Part shown: one piece after another, positions 15,434 to 26,877 of the stretch
Layout of the letters: every line of letters begins with the position of its first letter
Position numbering within the stretch: the stretch's first letter is position 1
Assembly (NCBI GenBank): GCA_050699595.1
Contig: JBOHFI010000016.1
Coordinates: 1 to 64,000 of the forward strand
Length of the DNA stretch: 64,000 nucleotides
Direction: 5' to 3'
Source of the DNA: GCA-003244245 sp050699595
GTDB lineage: Bacteria > Actinomycetota > Actinomycetes > Mycobacteriales > Pseudonocardiaceae
Notes under the pieces: generated by a model
What the model saw: only the letters and a program-made list of their open reading frames with translations
Told to the model about the DNA's origin: nothing
Databases searched by the model: none
Made by a program: the position numbers and the translations under genes

Positions 15434-18400
15434 TGGCCAGCCGGGCCACCGTCCCGCTCAGGGGGGCGGTGATCCCGGCTTCCATCTTCATCGCCTCGAT
15501 GGTGGCCACCGGCGCTCCCGCGACCACCGTGTCCCCTTCGGACACCTGAAGGGTGACCACTCCGGCGAACGGCGCCGAGACGTGGTTGCCGTTGGACCTG
15601 TCGGCCTTCTCGGCGGTGGGGACCTTCGAGTCGATGGAGCGGTCCCGGACCTGCATCGGCCGCAGCTGCCCGTTGAGCGTGCACATCACGGTGCGCATAC
15701 CGCGTTCGTCGACGTCTCCGATCGCCTGCAGCTGGATCAGGAGTCGCACCCCCGGATCGAGGTCCACAGCGTGCTCCTCACCCGGGCGCAACCCGTAGAA
15801 GAACTCCTTGCTGGGCAGCACAGAGGTGTCCCCGTAGGTCTCCCGATGTTCCTCGAACTCCGCCGCCGGAGCGGCGAACAGCAGCCGGTTCAGCGTGCGG
15901 GCCCGGTCCTCCTTCAGGCCGGCCCGATCCTGCGCGGACAGTTCGACCATCCGCCGAGGACCGCCGCGGCCCACCAGCGCCTTGCTGCGCAGGGGCTCGG
16001 GCCACCCGCCGGGGGGGACACCGAGCTCGCCGTGCAGGAAGCCGATCACCGAGTCGGGGATGTCGAAGCGGGCCGGGTCGGCTTCGAACTCCTTCGGCTC
16101 GACGCCGGCGCCCACCAGGTGCAGCGCCAGATCCCCGACGACTTTGGACGACGGGGTGACCTTCACCAGCCGCCCGAGCATCCGGTCGGCCGCCGCGTAG
16201 GCCTCCTCGACCTGCTCGAAGCGGTCCGCCAGGCCCAGCGCCACGGCCTGCTGGCGCAGGTTGGACAGCTGGCCGCCGGGGATCTCATGGTGGTAGACCC
16301 GCCCGGTGGGCGAGGCCAGGCCGGACTCGAAGGGTGCGTAGACCTTGCGCACCAGCTCCCAGTAGGGCTCCAGATCGCACACCGCCTGTAGCTCCAGCCC
16401 GGTGCTGCGCTCGGTGTGATCGGTGGCCGCGACCAGCGCGGACAGCGCCGGTTGCGAGGTGGAGCCCGCCATCGACGCGGTGGCCGCGTCCACCGCGTCC
16501 ACCCCGGCGTCGATCGCGGCGAGCAGAGTGGCGAGCTGCCCGCCGGGGGTGTCGTGCGTGTGCAGGTGTACCGGCAGGTCGAACCGGCTGCGCAGCGCCG
16601 CCACCAGCGTCCGGGCCGCTGGGGGTCGCAGCAGGCCGGCCATGTCCTTGATGGCCAGCACATGCGCGCCGGTTTGGGCGATCTGCTCGGCCAGCCGCAG
16701 GTAGTAGTCCAGCGTGTACAGCTTCTCCTCGGGGTCGGACAGGTCAGCGGTGTAGCACAGCGCCACCTCGGCGAGCGCCCGGCCGGTCTCGTGCACCGCG
16801 TCGATGGCCGGGCGCATCTGGGACACGTCGTTGAGCGCATCGAAGATCCGGAAGATGTCCAGCCCGGTCTCGGCGGCCTGGGTGACGAAGGCGGTGGTCA
16901 CCTCGGTCGGGTAGGGCGTGTAGCCGACGGTGTTGCGTCCGCGGAGCAGCATCTGCAGGCACAGGTTGGGCACCGCGGCGCGCAACGCGGCCAGCCGCTC
17001 CCACGGATCCTCGGCGAGGAAGCGCAGCGCCACGTCGTAGGTCGCGCCGCCCCAGCACTCCAGCGACAGCAGTTGCGGGGTCATCCGGGCGACGTGGGGC
17101 GCCACGGCGAGCAGGTCCCTGCTGCGCACCCGGGTCGCGAGCAGCGACTGGTGGGCGTCCCGGAAGGTGGTGTCGGTGACGCCGACGGGACCCGCGGCCC
17201 GCAACCAGCGCGCGAATCCCTCCGGGCCCAGCGCGAGGAGCCGGTGCCGGGATCCGGTGGGCGGACGGGCGTCCAGATCGATCAGCGGCAGCTTGCTCAC
17301 CGGATCGAGCAGATCGGGGGGAGCGCCGTGCGGCCGGTTCACCGTCACGTCCCCGAGGTAGGTCAGCAACCGGGTGCCGCGGTCCGCGGGTTGCCGGGCG
17401 GTGAGCAGATGCGGTCGCTGCTCGATGAAGGAGGTGGTGACCCGGCCCGCCACGAAGTCCGGCTCGTCGAGCAACGCGAGCAGGAACGGGATGTTGGTGG
17501 CCACCCCGCGGATCCGGAACTCGGCCAGCGCCCGGCGGGCCCGGCGTACCGCGGTGGGAAAGTCGCGCCCCCGGCAGGTGACCTTGACCAGCAGGGAGTC
17601 GAAGTACGCGCTGACCTGGGCACCCGTCTGCAGGGTGCCGCCGTCCAGCCGGATCCCGGCACCGAGGGCTGAACGGTACGCGGTGACCGTCCCGACGTCC
17701 GGGCGGAACTCGTTGGCCGGGTCCTCGGTGGTGATCCGGCACTGCAGCGCGGCGCCGTGCGCCGTGATCGCGTCCTGGCACAACCCGAGGTCGGCCAGCG
17801 TCTCCCCCGCCGCGATCCGCAGCTGGGCACCGACCAGGTCGACGTCGGTGATCTCCTCGGTCACCGTGTGCTCGACCTGGATGCGCGGGTTCATCTCGAT
17901 GAACACATGCCGGCCGCCGCGGTCGACGAGGAACTCCACGGTGCCCGCGTTGACGTAGTCGATGTGCCGGGCGAAGGCCACCGCGTCGGCGCAGATCCGC
18001 TCGCGCAGATCAGGATCCAGGTCGGGTGCTGGGGCCACCTCTACGATCTTCTGGTGCCGGCGCTGCACCGAGCAGTCCCGCTCGTAGAGGTGAATGACGT
18101 TCCCAGCCGAGTCAGCAAGGATCTGCACCTCGATATGCCGGGGGTCGATGACCGCCCGCTCCAGGAACACGGTCGGGTCACCGAATGCCGACTCGGCCTC
18201 CCGGCTGGCCGCCTCCAGCGCGGTGCGCAGGCCCGCGGGGGCGGTGACCCGGCGCATGCCGCGCCCACCGCCCCCGGCGACGGCCTTGACGAAGATCGGG
18301 AACCCGATCTCACCGGCGGCGGCCATCAGTTCGTCGAGGTCGGCCGACGGTGCGCAGGACGCCAGCACCGGCACTCCGGCCTCCCGCGCCGCGGCCACCG

Positions 18401-18758
18401 CCCGCGACTTGTTGCCCGCCAGTGCCAGCACGGCGGGAGGCGGCCCGACGAAGGTGATGCCGGCTCGCTGGCAGGCCAGCGCCAGCTCCGGGTTCTCCGA
18501 CAGGAAACCGTAACCGGGATAGACGGCGTCGGCCCCGGCGTGCCGGGCAGCACGGATGATCTCTGGTACCGAGAGGTAAGCCCGGACCGGATGACCTTTC
18601 TCACCGATCTGGTAAGCCTCGATGGCCTTGAGCCGGTGCTCGGAGTTGCGATCCTCGTAGGGGAACACCGCGACCGTCTGGCAGCCCAGTTCATAGGCGG
18701 CCCGAAACGCCCGGATCGCGATCTCCCCGCGGTTGGCGACCAGCACCTTGCCGAACAT
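15375..18758 (-). CDS. pyc: pyruvate carboxylase
   Basis: Biotin-dependent anaplerotic enzyme that carboxylates pyruvate to oxaloacetate, in the cytoplasm. The 1127-aa protein has all domains in order: biotin carboxylase (residues 1-450, with AGGGGRGMRRV), carboxyltransferase (about 520-820, beginning with DTTFRDAHQSLLATRVR), an allosteric/tetramerization linker, and a C-terminal biotinyl domain with EAMKMEAG, whose lysine carries biotin. Length normal. Its 3' end overlaps the RiPP methyltransferase gene convergently by 59 bases. In relatives it lies next to rsmD. Confidence 0.96.
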   Translation of the reverse strand: MFGKVLVANRGEIAIRAFRAAYELGCQTVAVFPYEDRNSEHRLKAIEAYQIGEKGHPVRAYLSVPEIIRAARHAGADAVYPGYGFLSENPELALACQRAGITFVGPPPAVLALAGNKSRAVAAAREAGVPVLASCAPSADLDELMAAAGEIGFPIFVKAVAGGGGRGMRRVTAPAGLRTALEAASREAESAFGDPTVFLERAVIDPRHIEVQILADSAGNVIHLYERDCSVQRRHQKIVEVAPAPDLDPDLRERICADAVAFARHIDYVNAGTVEFLVDRGGRHVFIEMNPRIQVEHTVTEEITDVDLVGAQLRIAAGETLADLGLCQDAITAHGAALQCRITTEDPANEFRPDVGTVTAYRSALGAGIRLDGGTLQTGAQVSAYFDSLLVKVTCRGRDFPTAVRRARRALAEFRIRGVATNIPFLLALLDEPDFVAGRVTTSFIEQRPHLLTARQPADRGTRLLTYLGDVTVNRPHGAPPDLLDPVSKLPLIDLDARPPTGSRHRLLALGPEGFARWLRAAGPVGVTDTTFRDAHQSLLATRVRSRDLLAVAPHVARMTPQLLSLECWGGATYDVALRFLAEDPWERLAALRAAVPNLCLQMLLRGRNTVGYTPYPTEVTTAFVTQAAETGLDIFRIFDALNDVSQMRPAIDAVHETGRALAEVALCYTADLSDPEEKLYTLDYYLRLAEQIAQTGAHVLAIKDMAGLLRPPAARTLVAALRSRFDLPVHLHTHDTPGGQLATLLAAIDAGVDAVDAATASMAGSTSQPALSALVAATDHTERSTGLELQAVCDLEPYWELVRKVYAPFESGLASPTGRVYHHEIPGGQLSNLRQQAVALGLADRFEQVEEAYAAADRMLGRLVKVTPSSKVVGDLALHLVGAGVEPKEFEADPARFDIPDSVIGFLHGELGVPPGGWPEPLRSKALVGRGGPRRMVELSAQDRAGLKEDRARTLNRLLFAAPAAEFEEHRETYGDTSVLPSKEFFYGLRPGEEHAVDLDPGVRLLIQLQAIGDVDERGMRTVMCTLNGQLRPMQVRDRSIDSKVPTAEKADRSNGNHVSAPFAGVVTLQVSEGDTVVAGAPVATIEAMKMEAGITAPLSGTVARLAIKTVQQVEGGDLILELRSP

Positions 18759-18931
18759 GTACCGGCTCCCTTCCCCCGCGGCCGCTCGGCCGGGATCTCC
18801 TACCGGCGGCTCTCATCGCATCATCGCAGGTGATGACGGCTGCCGGGGCAGGTGTGATCCACCAGTTGCGGGGGCTCTCCCACTCGAGCGGCTGAAGGGG
18901 TATCAAGGATGTGGCACGAAAGGACGTGGTC

Positions 18932-19699
18932 ATGGGCAGATCTCGGTACCGCCGTCACCACCGCTGGGGTCCGACCCGGCGGCCTGTCGGCCCGTTGCTT
19001 GTGCTGCTGTGCGCGGTGGCTCTGGCTGGCGCTACTGCGATCGTCGTGGCCCTGGCCGTGATGGCGGCGCTCACACTGTTGGGCGTAGGTGTGATGCGAC
19101 ACCTGTACCGCAGCCACCGCCGGACGACAGGCTGGCGGCAGCCGGCGCCGATGCCTGCGGCACGAATGGCTGCACCCGTTGCGCGGACACCGCCGGGCTC
19201 GGACTGGCCCGCTACCCGGGCCCGGTTCGCCCAGCTGCGCGGTGAGTACGGCGAGTTCGAGTGCGACCCGCTCGCAGTGCTGCGGCTACCCGCACTGACC
19301 GACGTCACCGTGGCCTCCACCGGCCGGTTCGTGGACGCCTTCGCCGAGGCCCAAGCGCTGGACACCGACACCGCACCACCGGCCGCCCACCAGGCTCGAT
19401 TCGCCACCGCGGTGGATCAGGCCTGGCGTGCCTGGCAGGCCGCCCGCGAGGCGGCGGAACGCATCCGGCTAGCCGGCATCCCCGCGCACGAACGGGCCAC
19501 CGTGCAACGGGCGATCAAGCTGCTCACCATGGCCCGGGACTCCGACCACGACGCCGAACGCACCACCGCATACGCCAAGGCACGCACCGAACTGGCGAAA
19601 CTGGAGCGCAACGGCACCCTCCGGCTCCCCCGAGCCGCAGCCGCAGCCCTGGACACCGCCGCCCGCAGCCGACTACCCTCAGGTCGAACCGGGGGATGA
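18932..19699 (+). CDS. hypothetical membrane protein, 255 aa
   Basis: Not recognised by name. After a basic N-terminus (RSRYRRHHRWGPTRR) there is a hydrophobic region around residues 20-55, PLLVLLCAVALAGATAIVV and a second stretch AVMAALTLLGVGVM, likely two membrane passes. A soluble C-terminal part of about 185 residues is alanine/arginine-rich and helical (AWQAAREAAERIRLAG), suggesting coiled coils. I chose ATG 18932, which has AAGGA at good spacing; a GTG at 18911 is possible. It diverges from pyc and is 60 bases before the PKS. Confidence 0.6.
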   Translation: MGRSRYRRHHRWGPTRRPVGPLLVLLCAVALAGATAIVVALAVMAALTLLGVGVMRHLYRSHRRTTGWRQPAPMPAARMAAPVARTPPGSDWPATRARFAQLRGEYGEFECDPLAVLRLPALTDVTVASTGRFVDAFAEAQALDTDTAPPAAHQARFATAVDQAWRAWQAAREAAERIRLAGIPAHERATVQRAIKLLTMARDSDHDAERTTAYAKARTELAKLERNGTLRLPRAAAAALDTAARSRLPSGRTGG

Positions 19700-19759
19700 G
19701 GCGAGGCTTGATCCCGCCCGGTGCGCCCGGAGCCCGCACGTGAGGGCTACAGGCGGGGG

Positions 19760-22700
19760 GTGGCCGTGGTCGAGCAACAGTCGACATCGGTCGTGGGTGA
19801 GGTTACCTCCGCAAGCCGCGCACCGGCTAACGCCGCATCGGCTGAGCCGATCGCCATCATCGGCATGGCAGGACGCTTCGCAGGCGCTCCCGACCTGGAC
19901 GCCTTGTGGACGCTGTTGCGCGAGGGCATTGATGCGATCCGGGAGATTCCTCGCGACCGCTACGATATCGACGCAGTGTACGACCCGACCCCGGGCACGC
20001 CCGGCCGCACCATGAGCCGGTGGGGGGCCTGCTCGACGACATCGCCGGGTTCGACGCCGAGTTCTTCGGCATCTCCCCTCGCGAGGCCGGCAAGATGGAC
20101 CCGCAGCAGCGGCTGCTCCTGGAGGTTGCCTACGAGGCGTTTGAGGACGCCGGCACACACTCGAGCAGCTGGCTGCCAGCGACACCGGAGTGTTCATCGG
20201 CCAGCTCGGTGGTGACTACTGGCAACTGCACTACCGCGCTCCTGAGCAGCTCGATCTGTATGCCATGATCGGTGCTGCTTCTCGGGCGATCACCTCGGGG
20301 CGATTATCGTACGCATTCGACCTACGCGGGCCCAGCGCCACCGTGGACACCGCTTGCTCCTCGGCCTTGGTCGCGGTGCACAACGCCGTTCAGGCACTGC
20401 GGCTTGAGGAATGTGGATTGGCCATCGCCGGCGGGGTCAATATCGTGCTGCTGCCAGCGGACGGTATCGCGTATTCAGGTGCCGGCATGCTCGCCAAGGA
20501 CGGTCGCTGCAAGTTCGGCGACGCCTCCGGTGACGGGTTCGTGCGCAGCGACGGTATCGGGGCGGTCATCCTCAAACCGCTGGCCCGGGCCCTGGCCGAC
20601 GGCGACCGCGTTCGCGCTGTCCTGCGGGGCTCCGCAGTCGGCAACGACGGCCACAGCAGCGGGTACTTGGTGACCCCCGGGTCGACGGTCAGCGCGAGGT
20701 GCTGTTGCGTGCCTACCGCAACGCCGGCGTCGACGCCGCCGACGTGGACTACGTCGAGGCCCATGGCACCGGGACCGCCGTCGGTGACCCAGTCGAGCTG
20801 CAAGCCCTAGCCGAGGTGCTAGGGCCCGGCCGCCCTGCCGACCAGCCGTGCTGGTCGGCTCGATCAAGACTAATATCGGACACGCCGAAGCCGCCGCAGG
20901 CATCGCCGGGCTGATCAAAGCCGTGCTGTGTCTGGAGCACGCCGAGATACCTCCCAGCCTGCACCTGCGTATCCCCACCCCGACCGTGCCATGGGGCGAG
21001 CTGCCGCTGCGCATCAACACCGAGCCCACGCCACTATCCGACCGCGGCCGACCCGCCCTGGCCGGCGTGAGCAGCTTCGGTTTCTCCGGTACTAACGCCC
21101 ATGTGGTCCTGGAAGCCGCCGCTGCGCCTGCCGTCGCCTCGCCGACCGTCGACAGCCGGGCGGAGCTGCTCATACTGACCGCGGCCGACCCCCCCGCCCT
21201 AGTAACGCTCGCGACCCGGACCGCCGACCACCTCACAGGGGCGGGACGGTTCCAGGCGCTGCACGACATCTGTCACAGTGCCGCCGCGCGCCGCACCCAC
21301 CATGACGCGCGCCTGGCTCTGCCGGTTACCTCACACCGGCAGGCCGCGCAGGCACTGCGCGCCTTCGCCGATGGGCAGGACGAGCCGGGGCTGTCCTGCA
21401 GCGAGTTCACCGAGATCAGCGCCCGGCCCCGCATCGCGTTCGTATTCCCCGGCCAAGGCTCGCAGTGGGTCGGCATGGGGCGGTGGTTGCTGGAGCGGGA
21501 ACCGGTCTTCCGTGCCGCGATGGATGCCTGCGATACGGCGATTCACGCGGAGACCGGCTGGTCGGTGAACAGTCTCCTGCGCACCGACAACGGGGAGCGT
21601 TCGGCAGAGCTCGACGTCATCCAGCCGACTTTATGGGCGATTGCTGACCGCTGCGGCGCGCACGATCCTGGGCGACAGTCCACTTGCTCTGTCCGGCGTG
21701 CTGTTCCACCAAGCCCTGTTCGTGGACGTGCCGGAGACACCCCCGCTGTTGCGGGTCACCGCCAGTCCTACCAGCGACGGGCGGCTGCATTGCCAAGTCC
21801 ACCACCGCTGCGGCGGCGAGGAGTCCTGGATCGTGCACAGCGAGGCGACTGTGCGCGCCATCGAACCCCCCGGCGACCAATGGGGCGAATCCTTCGAGTC
21901 CATCCGCGCTCGCTGCCCGCAATATCAGACTGGGGACACGTTCTATCCTCGGCACGCCGAACGCGGCAATCAGTGGCTGGGCAGCTTTCAGGGCATCGCT
22001 GAGCTATGGCGGACCAACGGCGAGGTGCTCGCCCGCCTGCAGTGCACCCGGGTAGTACGCGATGGCCTCGCCGCCCACCACTTCCACCCCGCCTTGCTGG
22101 ACGCCTGCGGGCACACCCTGGTTGCTGCCCGTCCCGATGTCGCCTCCGATCAAGATCACGTCTTCGTTCTCGGCAGCATCGACGAGGTGCGCCTGTACCG
22201 GCGGCCGACCGACCAGCTCTACAGCCATGCCCGCCTCGTCCCGATCGAGCGGGACGACTCCTTCGCCGGTGACATCCGCATACTCGACCCCAGCGAACGG
22301 CCGGTGGCCGAGCTGCGTGGCATCCGCCTGCAGTACCTGGCCGGGCAGGCCCCCGAGCCATTGCGGACGACCACGCCACCTCACGCTGCCGCAGCCTCGG
22401 TCACGTCGCCGACATCGCAGGATCCTCACACCGGCTGGCTGTACGAACCACTGTTCACCACGGCACCCGAGGCCGACTACCCGCGCCGAGCGGCAGATGA
22501 GCCCGGCAGTTGGCTCGTGCTCACCGACAGCGGCGTCACCGGACGACGCTTGGCCTCAGCTCTGCGCGATCGTGGCCAGCACCTGGTCGTCGTGACGACG
22601 GCAGCCCGCTCTCACCTATCCGGCACCGACCGTTTCCGGGTGGACCCCGACCGCGGCGAGGACTACCGAGCGGTGCTGAAGGAGCTGGCCGACCGCGGGC

Positions 22701-25324
22701 CCTTCCGAGGCATCGTCCATCTTTGGGCCTTGGACGCGACCAGTTCCGTCGACGCCTCGGCCAAGGAGATCGAGCGGGCCGAGATCCTCGTCTGCCGCAG
22801 CACCCTGCATCTGCTGCAGGCCCTTGACGTACAGCCGTTGCGCGGCGGCCCTCGCCTGTGGCTGGTGAGCCAGGACAGCCAGGCCGCCACCCCTGGTGAC
22901 AGGGTCACCGGGGTGTTTCAGGCGCCGTTGTGGGGGTTGGGTCGCAATGCCGCGATTGAGCACTCGACCCTGCGCCCCACCCTGGTCGACATCGACCGGG
23001 ACCCGGCCAGCACCGCCCGTCTGGCTGCCGAGCTCCTCGACGACCCGAACGAAGACCAACTCGCCATCCGCGCCGGCACCCGGCTGGTCGCTCGCCTGGT
23101 CCCGCGCCGTCCCGCTGCGACCAACGGTGTGCGCACCGCTGCCCGGATCTCCGCCCCGGTACCGGGCATTCTCGACGACCTCGCGCTGCATCCCGCCAGC
23201 TGCCGCGCTCCTGGACCTGGCAAGGTCATGATCACGGTGTCACACGCCGCGCTCAACTACCGCGACGTCCTCATGGTCGTCGGGCTGTACCCGGGCCAGG
23301 CCCTCACCGGAGCACCTCTGCTCGGTTGGGAGTGCGGTGGGACCATCGCCGCCGTCGGTGAGAGCGTCACCCACCTAGAGGTCGGCGACGAGGTCATCGC
23401 GATCGCTGAAGGCGCCCTGGCCACGCACGTGCTGGCCAATGCGGCGTTGGTTGCACCCAAGCCGACGCGGCTGAGCCTCGCTGAGGCCGCCACCGTGCCG
23501 GCCGCGTTTCTCACCGCCTACTACGCACTGTGCGACCTAGGTGGTGTGGCGGCCGATGAGCGGGTACTGATCCATTCGGCCACCGGCGGCGTCGGGCATG
23601 CCGCCCTACAGATCGGGCGCTGGAAGAAAGCCCGCGTCTACGGTACCGCCGGCAGCCCCGCCAAGCGGCAGCTGCTCACCCAGCTGGGTGTCGAGCACGC
23701 CGCGGACTCCCGCTCGCTGACCTTCGTCGAGGAGTTCCGCCGCGCGACCGATGGTGAGGGTTTCGACGTAATCCTCAACACTCTCACCGGTGAGGCCATC
23801 GACGCCAACCTCGACCTCGTGGCGCCCCACGGCCGCTACCTCGAGCTGAGTAAGCGCGACATCCTGGAGGGCTACCGCATCTCACTCGCCCCGTTCGCCC
23901 GCAACCTGTCGTTCCACGCCATCGACGTCGTCCACATGATCGCTCACCGGCCGGACAAGGCCGGCTCGCTGCTGCGCGAGGTCTGTCGCCTCATCGAGCA
24001 GGGCGTCCTCGGCCCGCTGCCGTTCACCGAATATCCCGCACACCAGGCCGCCGATGCCTTCCACCTGATGGGCCAGGCTCGGCACGTCGGCAAGATCGTC
24101 CTCACTTTCGCGTCGATCCCACAACCCACGCCGAGCGCGGCCGACGAGCACCCGACGCTGCGTCCGAACGCGACCTACCTGGTCACCGGCGGCCTCGGGG
24201 GCATCGGCGGCCGGCTAGCCACCTGGCTCGTGGAGCACGGAGCCCGCCACCTGTTGCTGACCGGCCGCAGGCACCTGCCGGACCCGCTCACAAGGGACAC
24301 CATGCCCACCGGTCACCCGCATGCCGCCGCGGTGGCGCTGCTGCACGACCTCACCGCACGCGGCGTCCACGTCGACTACGCGGCCGTCGACGTCGCCGAC
24401 ACCGAAGTCATGCGGAACCTCCTCACCGAGCACGTCTCCTCCGGCAAGCCGATGCTGCGCGGGGTCCTGCACGCCGCAGGCACGATCGACTATGTGTTGC
24501 TACGAGACACGGACCCCCAGCAGCTATCCGCCGTGCTGCGCGCCAAGGTCACCGGGGCGTGGAACCTCGATCGGCTGCTGCCCGACGACCTTGACGTGTT
24601 CGTCCTGTTTTCTTCCGGCTCGTCGCTGCTCAGCTCGCCCACGCTGGGCGGGTACGCAGCCGGCAACGCCTTCCTGGACTCCCTCGCCCACCAGTGGCGC
24701 GCCCGCGGAGCCGCAGCAACCGTCATCAACTGGGGATTCTGGGGCGACGTCGGCATGGTCGCGCGCCGCGAACGCGACGACGGGCGCAGTCTTCTTCCGA
24801 TAGGCATGTCCCGCTTCAGGCCCGAAGACGCCCTCGCGGTCCTCGACCGCTTGCTCACGGAGGGCGCCACCCAGACTGCCGTGCTGCCGGTCGACTGGCC
24901 CGCCTGGGCCGCCGCCTACCCCGCAGCGGCCAAGAACCCGTTGCTGCGCTGCCTGGTCGCCGCCACAGCACCGCAACCGACGCACCCCACCGGCGGCGTC
25001 ACGGAGGCCGGCACCACCCCCGCCCATACAGCACCACCGCAGGCCGGAAGACAACCACCCACCGCAGCATCCGACCGGGTGCAGGAGCTGGTGGTCACCG
25101 AGGTGGCGCAGGTGCTGGGGCTGAGCGCCGAGCGGGTCAATGTCAAGCGGCCGCTGAACAAGACGGGACTGGACTCGCTCATGGCGGTCGAGCTGCGCAA
25201 CCGCCTCGAGCGGGAGTTGCAGCTCACACTCCCCATCATCACCCTTCTCAAGGGCGGCAGCGTCGTGTCGATCGCCCAGGCCATTCGCACCATCCAAGCC
25301 CAGCACCGGCCAGCTGGCACCTGA
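19760..25324 (+). pseudogene. reducing type I polyketide synthase, decayed
   Basis: The order is KS (about 19840-21115), partial AT (21430-21650), DH remnant (21650-22360), ER (23150-24115), KR (24160-24860) and ACP (25085-25300). Intact signatures include the KS Cys site VDTACSSALVAV, EAHGTGTAVGDP and KTNIGHAEAAAG, ER SATGGVGHAALQ, KR VTGGLGGIGG, and ACP GLDSLMAVEL. The KS is read in several frames, with shifts near 20025 (a G-run), 20155, 20680 and 20845. Near 21645 the AT jumps from its N-terminal PGQGSQWVGMG region to the middle of the DH, so the AT active serine and the first DH histidine are gone. From 21641 to the end the frame is continuous (1227 aa). It cannot work as a PKS. Confidence 0.88.
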
Positions 25325-25341
25325 GCCTGGTCGGAGGAGTT

Positions 25342-26400
25342 GTGAAGACACCACGCATCCACATCGCGGGCCTGGGGACGCGCATCCCGCCGACCGTCGA
25401 TGCGCAGAGAGCCGTCGAGCTGGGCTTGTATGACGCCGATGACTGCGCGTGGTCTGGCTGGACCGGCGCCGCCGTCGCCGACGACACACCCCCGCCTGAC
25501 ATGGCCGTCCAAGCCGCGTTGCAGGCCATGGAACGCGCTGGAATGCGCGGCGACGACCTCGACCTGCACATCCACGCCTGCGGCCACGAACAAGGTCCGG
25601 AGGGCTGGTCAGCGCAGCACTACATCCTCCACCACATCACCGACCGGGACGTGCCGTCCTTCCGCGTATGGCAGGCGTGCAGCGGCCTGGTCGGCTCGCT
25701 CGCGCTCGCAGCCTGCTACCTGGTGGCCGCACCGCAGCGCACCGCCGCGTTACTGACAGGGTCGGACAATGTCGGCACGCCGCACTTCAACCGATGGGCG
25801 GGCGGGCTGCCGGGCGACATCTTCGGCGACGCCGCCAGCGCGGTCGTGCTGTCTACCCGCGGCGGCTTCGCCCGGCTGCTGGCCATCACCACCGGCTCCA
25901 CCGCCGAGGTCGTGGCCCGATATCGTGGCGACGAACCGCTGTTCCCACCCTCGGCTGGGGGGCAAGTCGATTTTCGGGAACGCCTCGCCTCCAGCGGCGG
26001 CTTAGACGAAGCCATAGCCGAGCTGGTCCGTCGGCAAGGAGAACTGCGCACCGAGATCGCCCTGCGCACCATTGCTGAGGCTGACATCGACGTGGCCGAA
26101 GTCACCCGGGTCGCCCACGTGTTCACCGGCCAGGAGAACTATCTGAGGATGATCCTCGACCCGATCGGGCTTCAACCCGCGCAAGGCCTGCTGGAGTTCG
26201 GCCGGCCGCTGGGCCACCTGACCGTCAACGACCAGATCATCGGGCTGGAACACCTTGTGGCCACAGGCCAACTCGCACCTGGCGACCACGTCCTGATACT
26301 CGCTCATGGCGGGGGGGTGACCATCACCTGCGCTGTCGTACGGATCGACGCGATCCCTTTCTGGACGCAGGCAGGCAAGACCGGTGGGGCGATGACATGA
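25342..26400 (+). CDS. ketoacyl-ACP synthase III (FabH-like)
   Basis: Starts at GTG 25342 after GGAGGAG, 17 bases past the PKS stop, giving 352 aa. It has the thiolase fold of KAS III-type enzymes, with the nucleophile Cys113 in WQACSGLVGSLALA, a histidine in RVAHVFTGQENYL, and an Asn-like site in LGHLTVNDQIIGL. FabH-type enzymes start chains by condensing an acyl-CoA with malonyl-ACP; the N-terminal residues (HIAGLGTRIPPTVDAQRAVE) resemble the branch found in natural-product clusters. The gene is intact although the PKS beside it is decayed. Possibly it provided a starter unit or transferred the product. Confidence 0.8.
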   Translation: MKTPRIHIAGLGTRIPPTVDAQRAVELGLYDADDCAWSGWTGAAVADDTPPPDMAVQAALQAMERAGMRGDDLDLHIHACGHEQGPEGWSAQHYILHHITDRDVPSFRVWQACSGLVGSLALAACYLVAAPQRTAALLTGSDNVGTPHFNRWAGGLPGDIFGDAASAVVLSTRGGFARLLAITTGSTAEVVARYRGDEPLFPPSAGGQVDFRERLASSGGLDEAIAELVRRQGELRTEIALRTIAEADIDVAEVTRVAHVFTGQENYLRMILDPIGLQPAQGLLEFGRPLGHLTVNDQIIGLEHLVATGQLAPGDHVLILAHGGGVTITCAVVRIDAIPFWTQAGKTGGAMT

Positions 26401-26427
26401 ATCAGGCTACCAACAGAAGGGAAGACC

Positions 26428-26874
26428 ATGAACGCCGATGAAATCATGCAGAAATCCCGCGACGCCTGGAACAAGAAGGACAAGGAAGCGTTTCTCGCTT
26501 ACTTCACCGAACACTCGGAGCTCACCGGGCCGGGTGGGCTGACCTTGCAGGGTCTAGCGGGGGTAGAAATGCTTTGGGAAGCCTGGCGAGGCGCCTTTCC
26601 GGACAACCAGGTCACCAGCAGAAATGTCTTCGCAGCGGGTGACCAGGTCTGCGGGGAAGGAACCTTCGAGGGCACCCACACCGGCACCCTGAATGGTGCG
26701 GACGGCAGTCAGATCCCACCTACCGGCCGGCACGTGTCCCTCTCGTCGGCGGAGGTTAACACCATCCGTGACGACAAGTTCGTCACCATGCACATCTATC
26801 TTGATCAGGTTGAACTACTCACCCAGCTTGGTCGGCCGCCAACGCCTGACTCGCCACACACTCGGCAGGCCTAG
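26428..26874 (+). CDS. SnoaL-like (NTF2-fold) protein, 148 aa
   Basis: The protein begins MNADEIMQKSRDAWNKKDKE, the helix that opens SnoaL-like folds, and carries VEMLWEAWRGAFPDNQV and DDKFVTMHIYLDQVELLTQL, typical of the ester-cyclase/polyketide-cyclase family. Aspartates and histidines of a cone-shaped pocket are plausible, but no catalytic residue can be certified. It lies 27 bases downstream of the KAS III gene and would have processed that cluster's product. The gene is intact and stops four bases before the convergent FG-GAP gene. Confidence 0.75.
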   Translation: MNADEIMQKSRDAWNKKDKEAFLAYFTEHSELTGPGGLTLQGLAGVEMLWEAWRGAFPDNQVTSRNVFAAGDQVCGEGTFEGTHTGTLNGADGSQIPPTGRHVSLSSAEVNTIRDDKFVTMHIYLDQVELLTQLGRPPTPDSPHTRQA

Positions 26875-26877
26875 CCG

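Noticed and set aside
16416..17672. Plus-strand frame of 418 aa inside pyc
   Set aside because: It is fully antisense to the complete pyruvate carboxylase gene and has the repetitive G/R/Q composition of a shadow.
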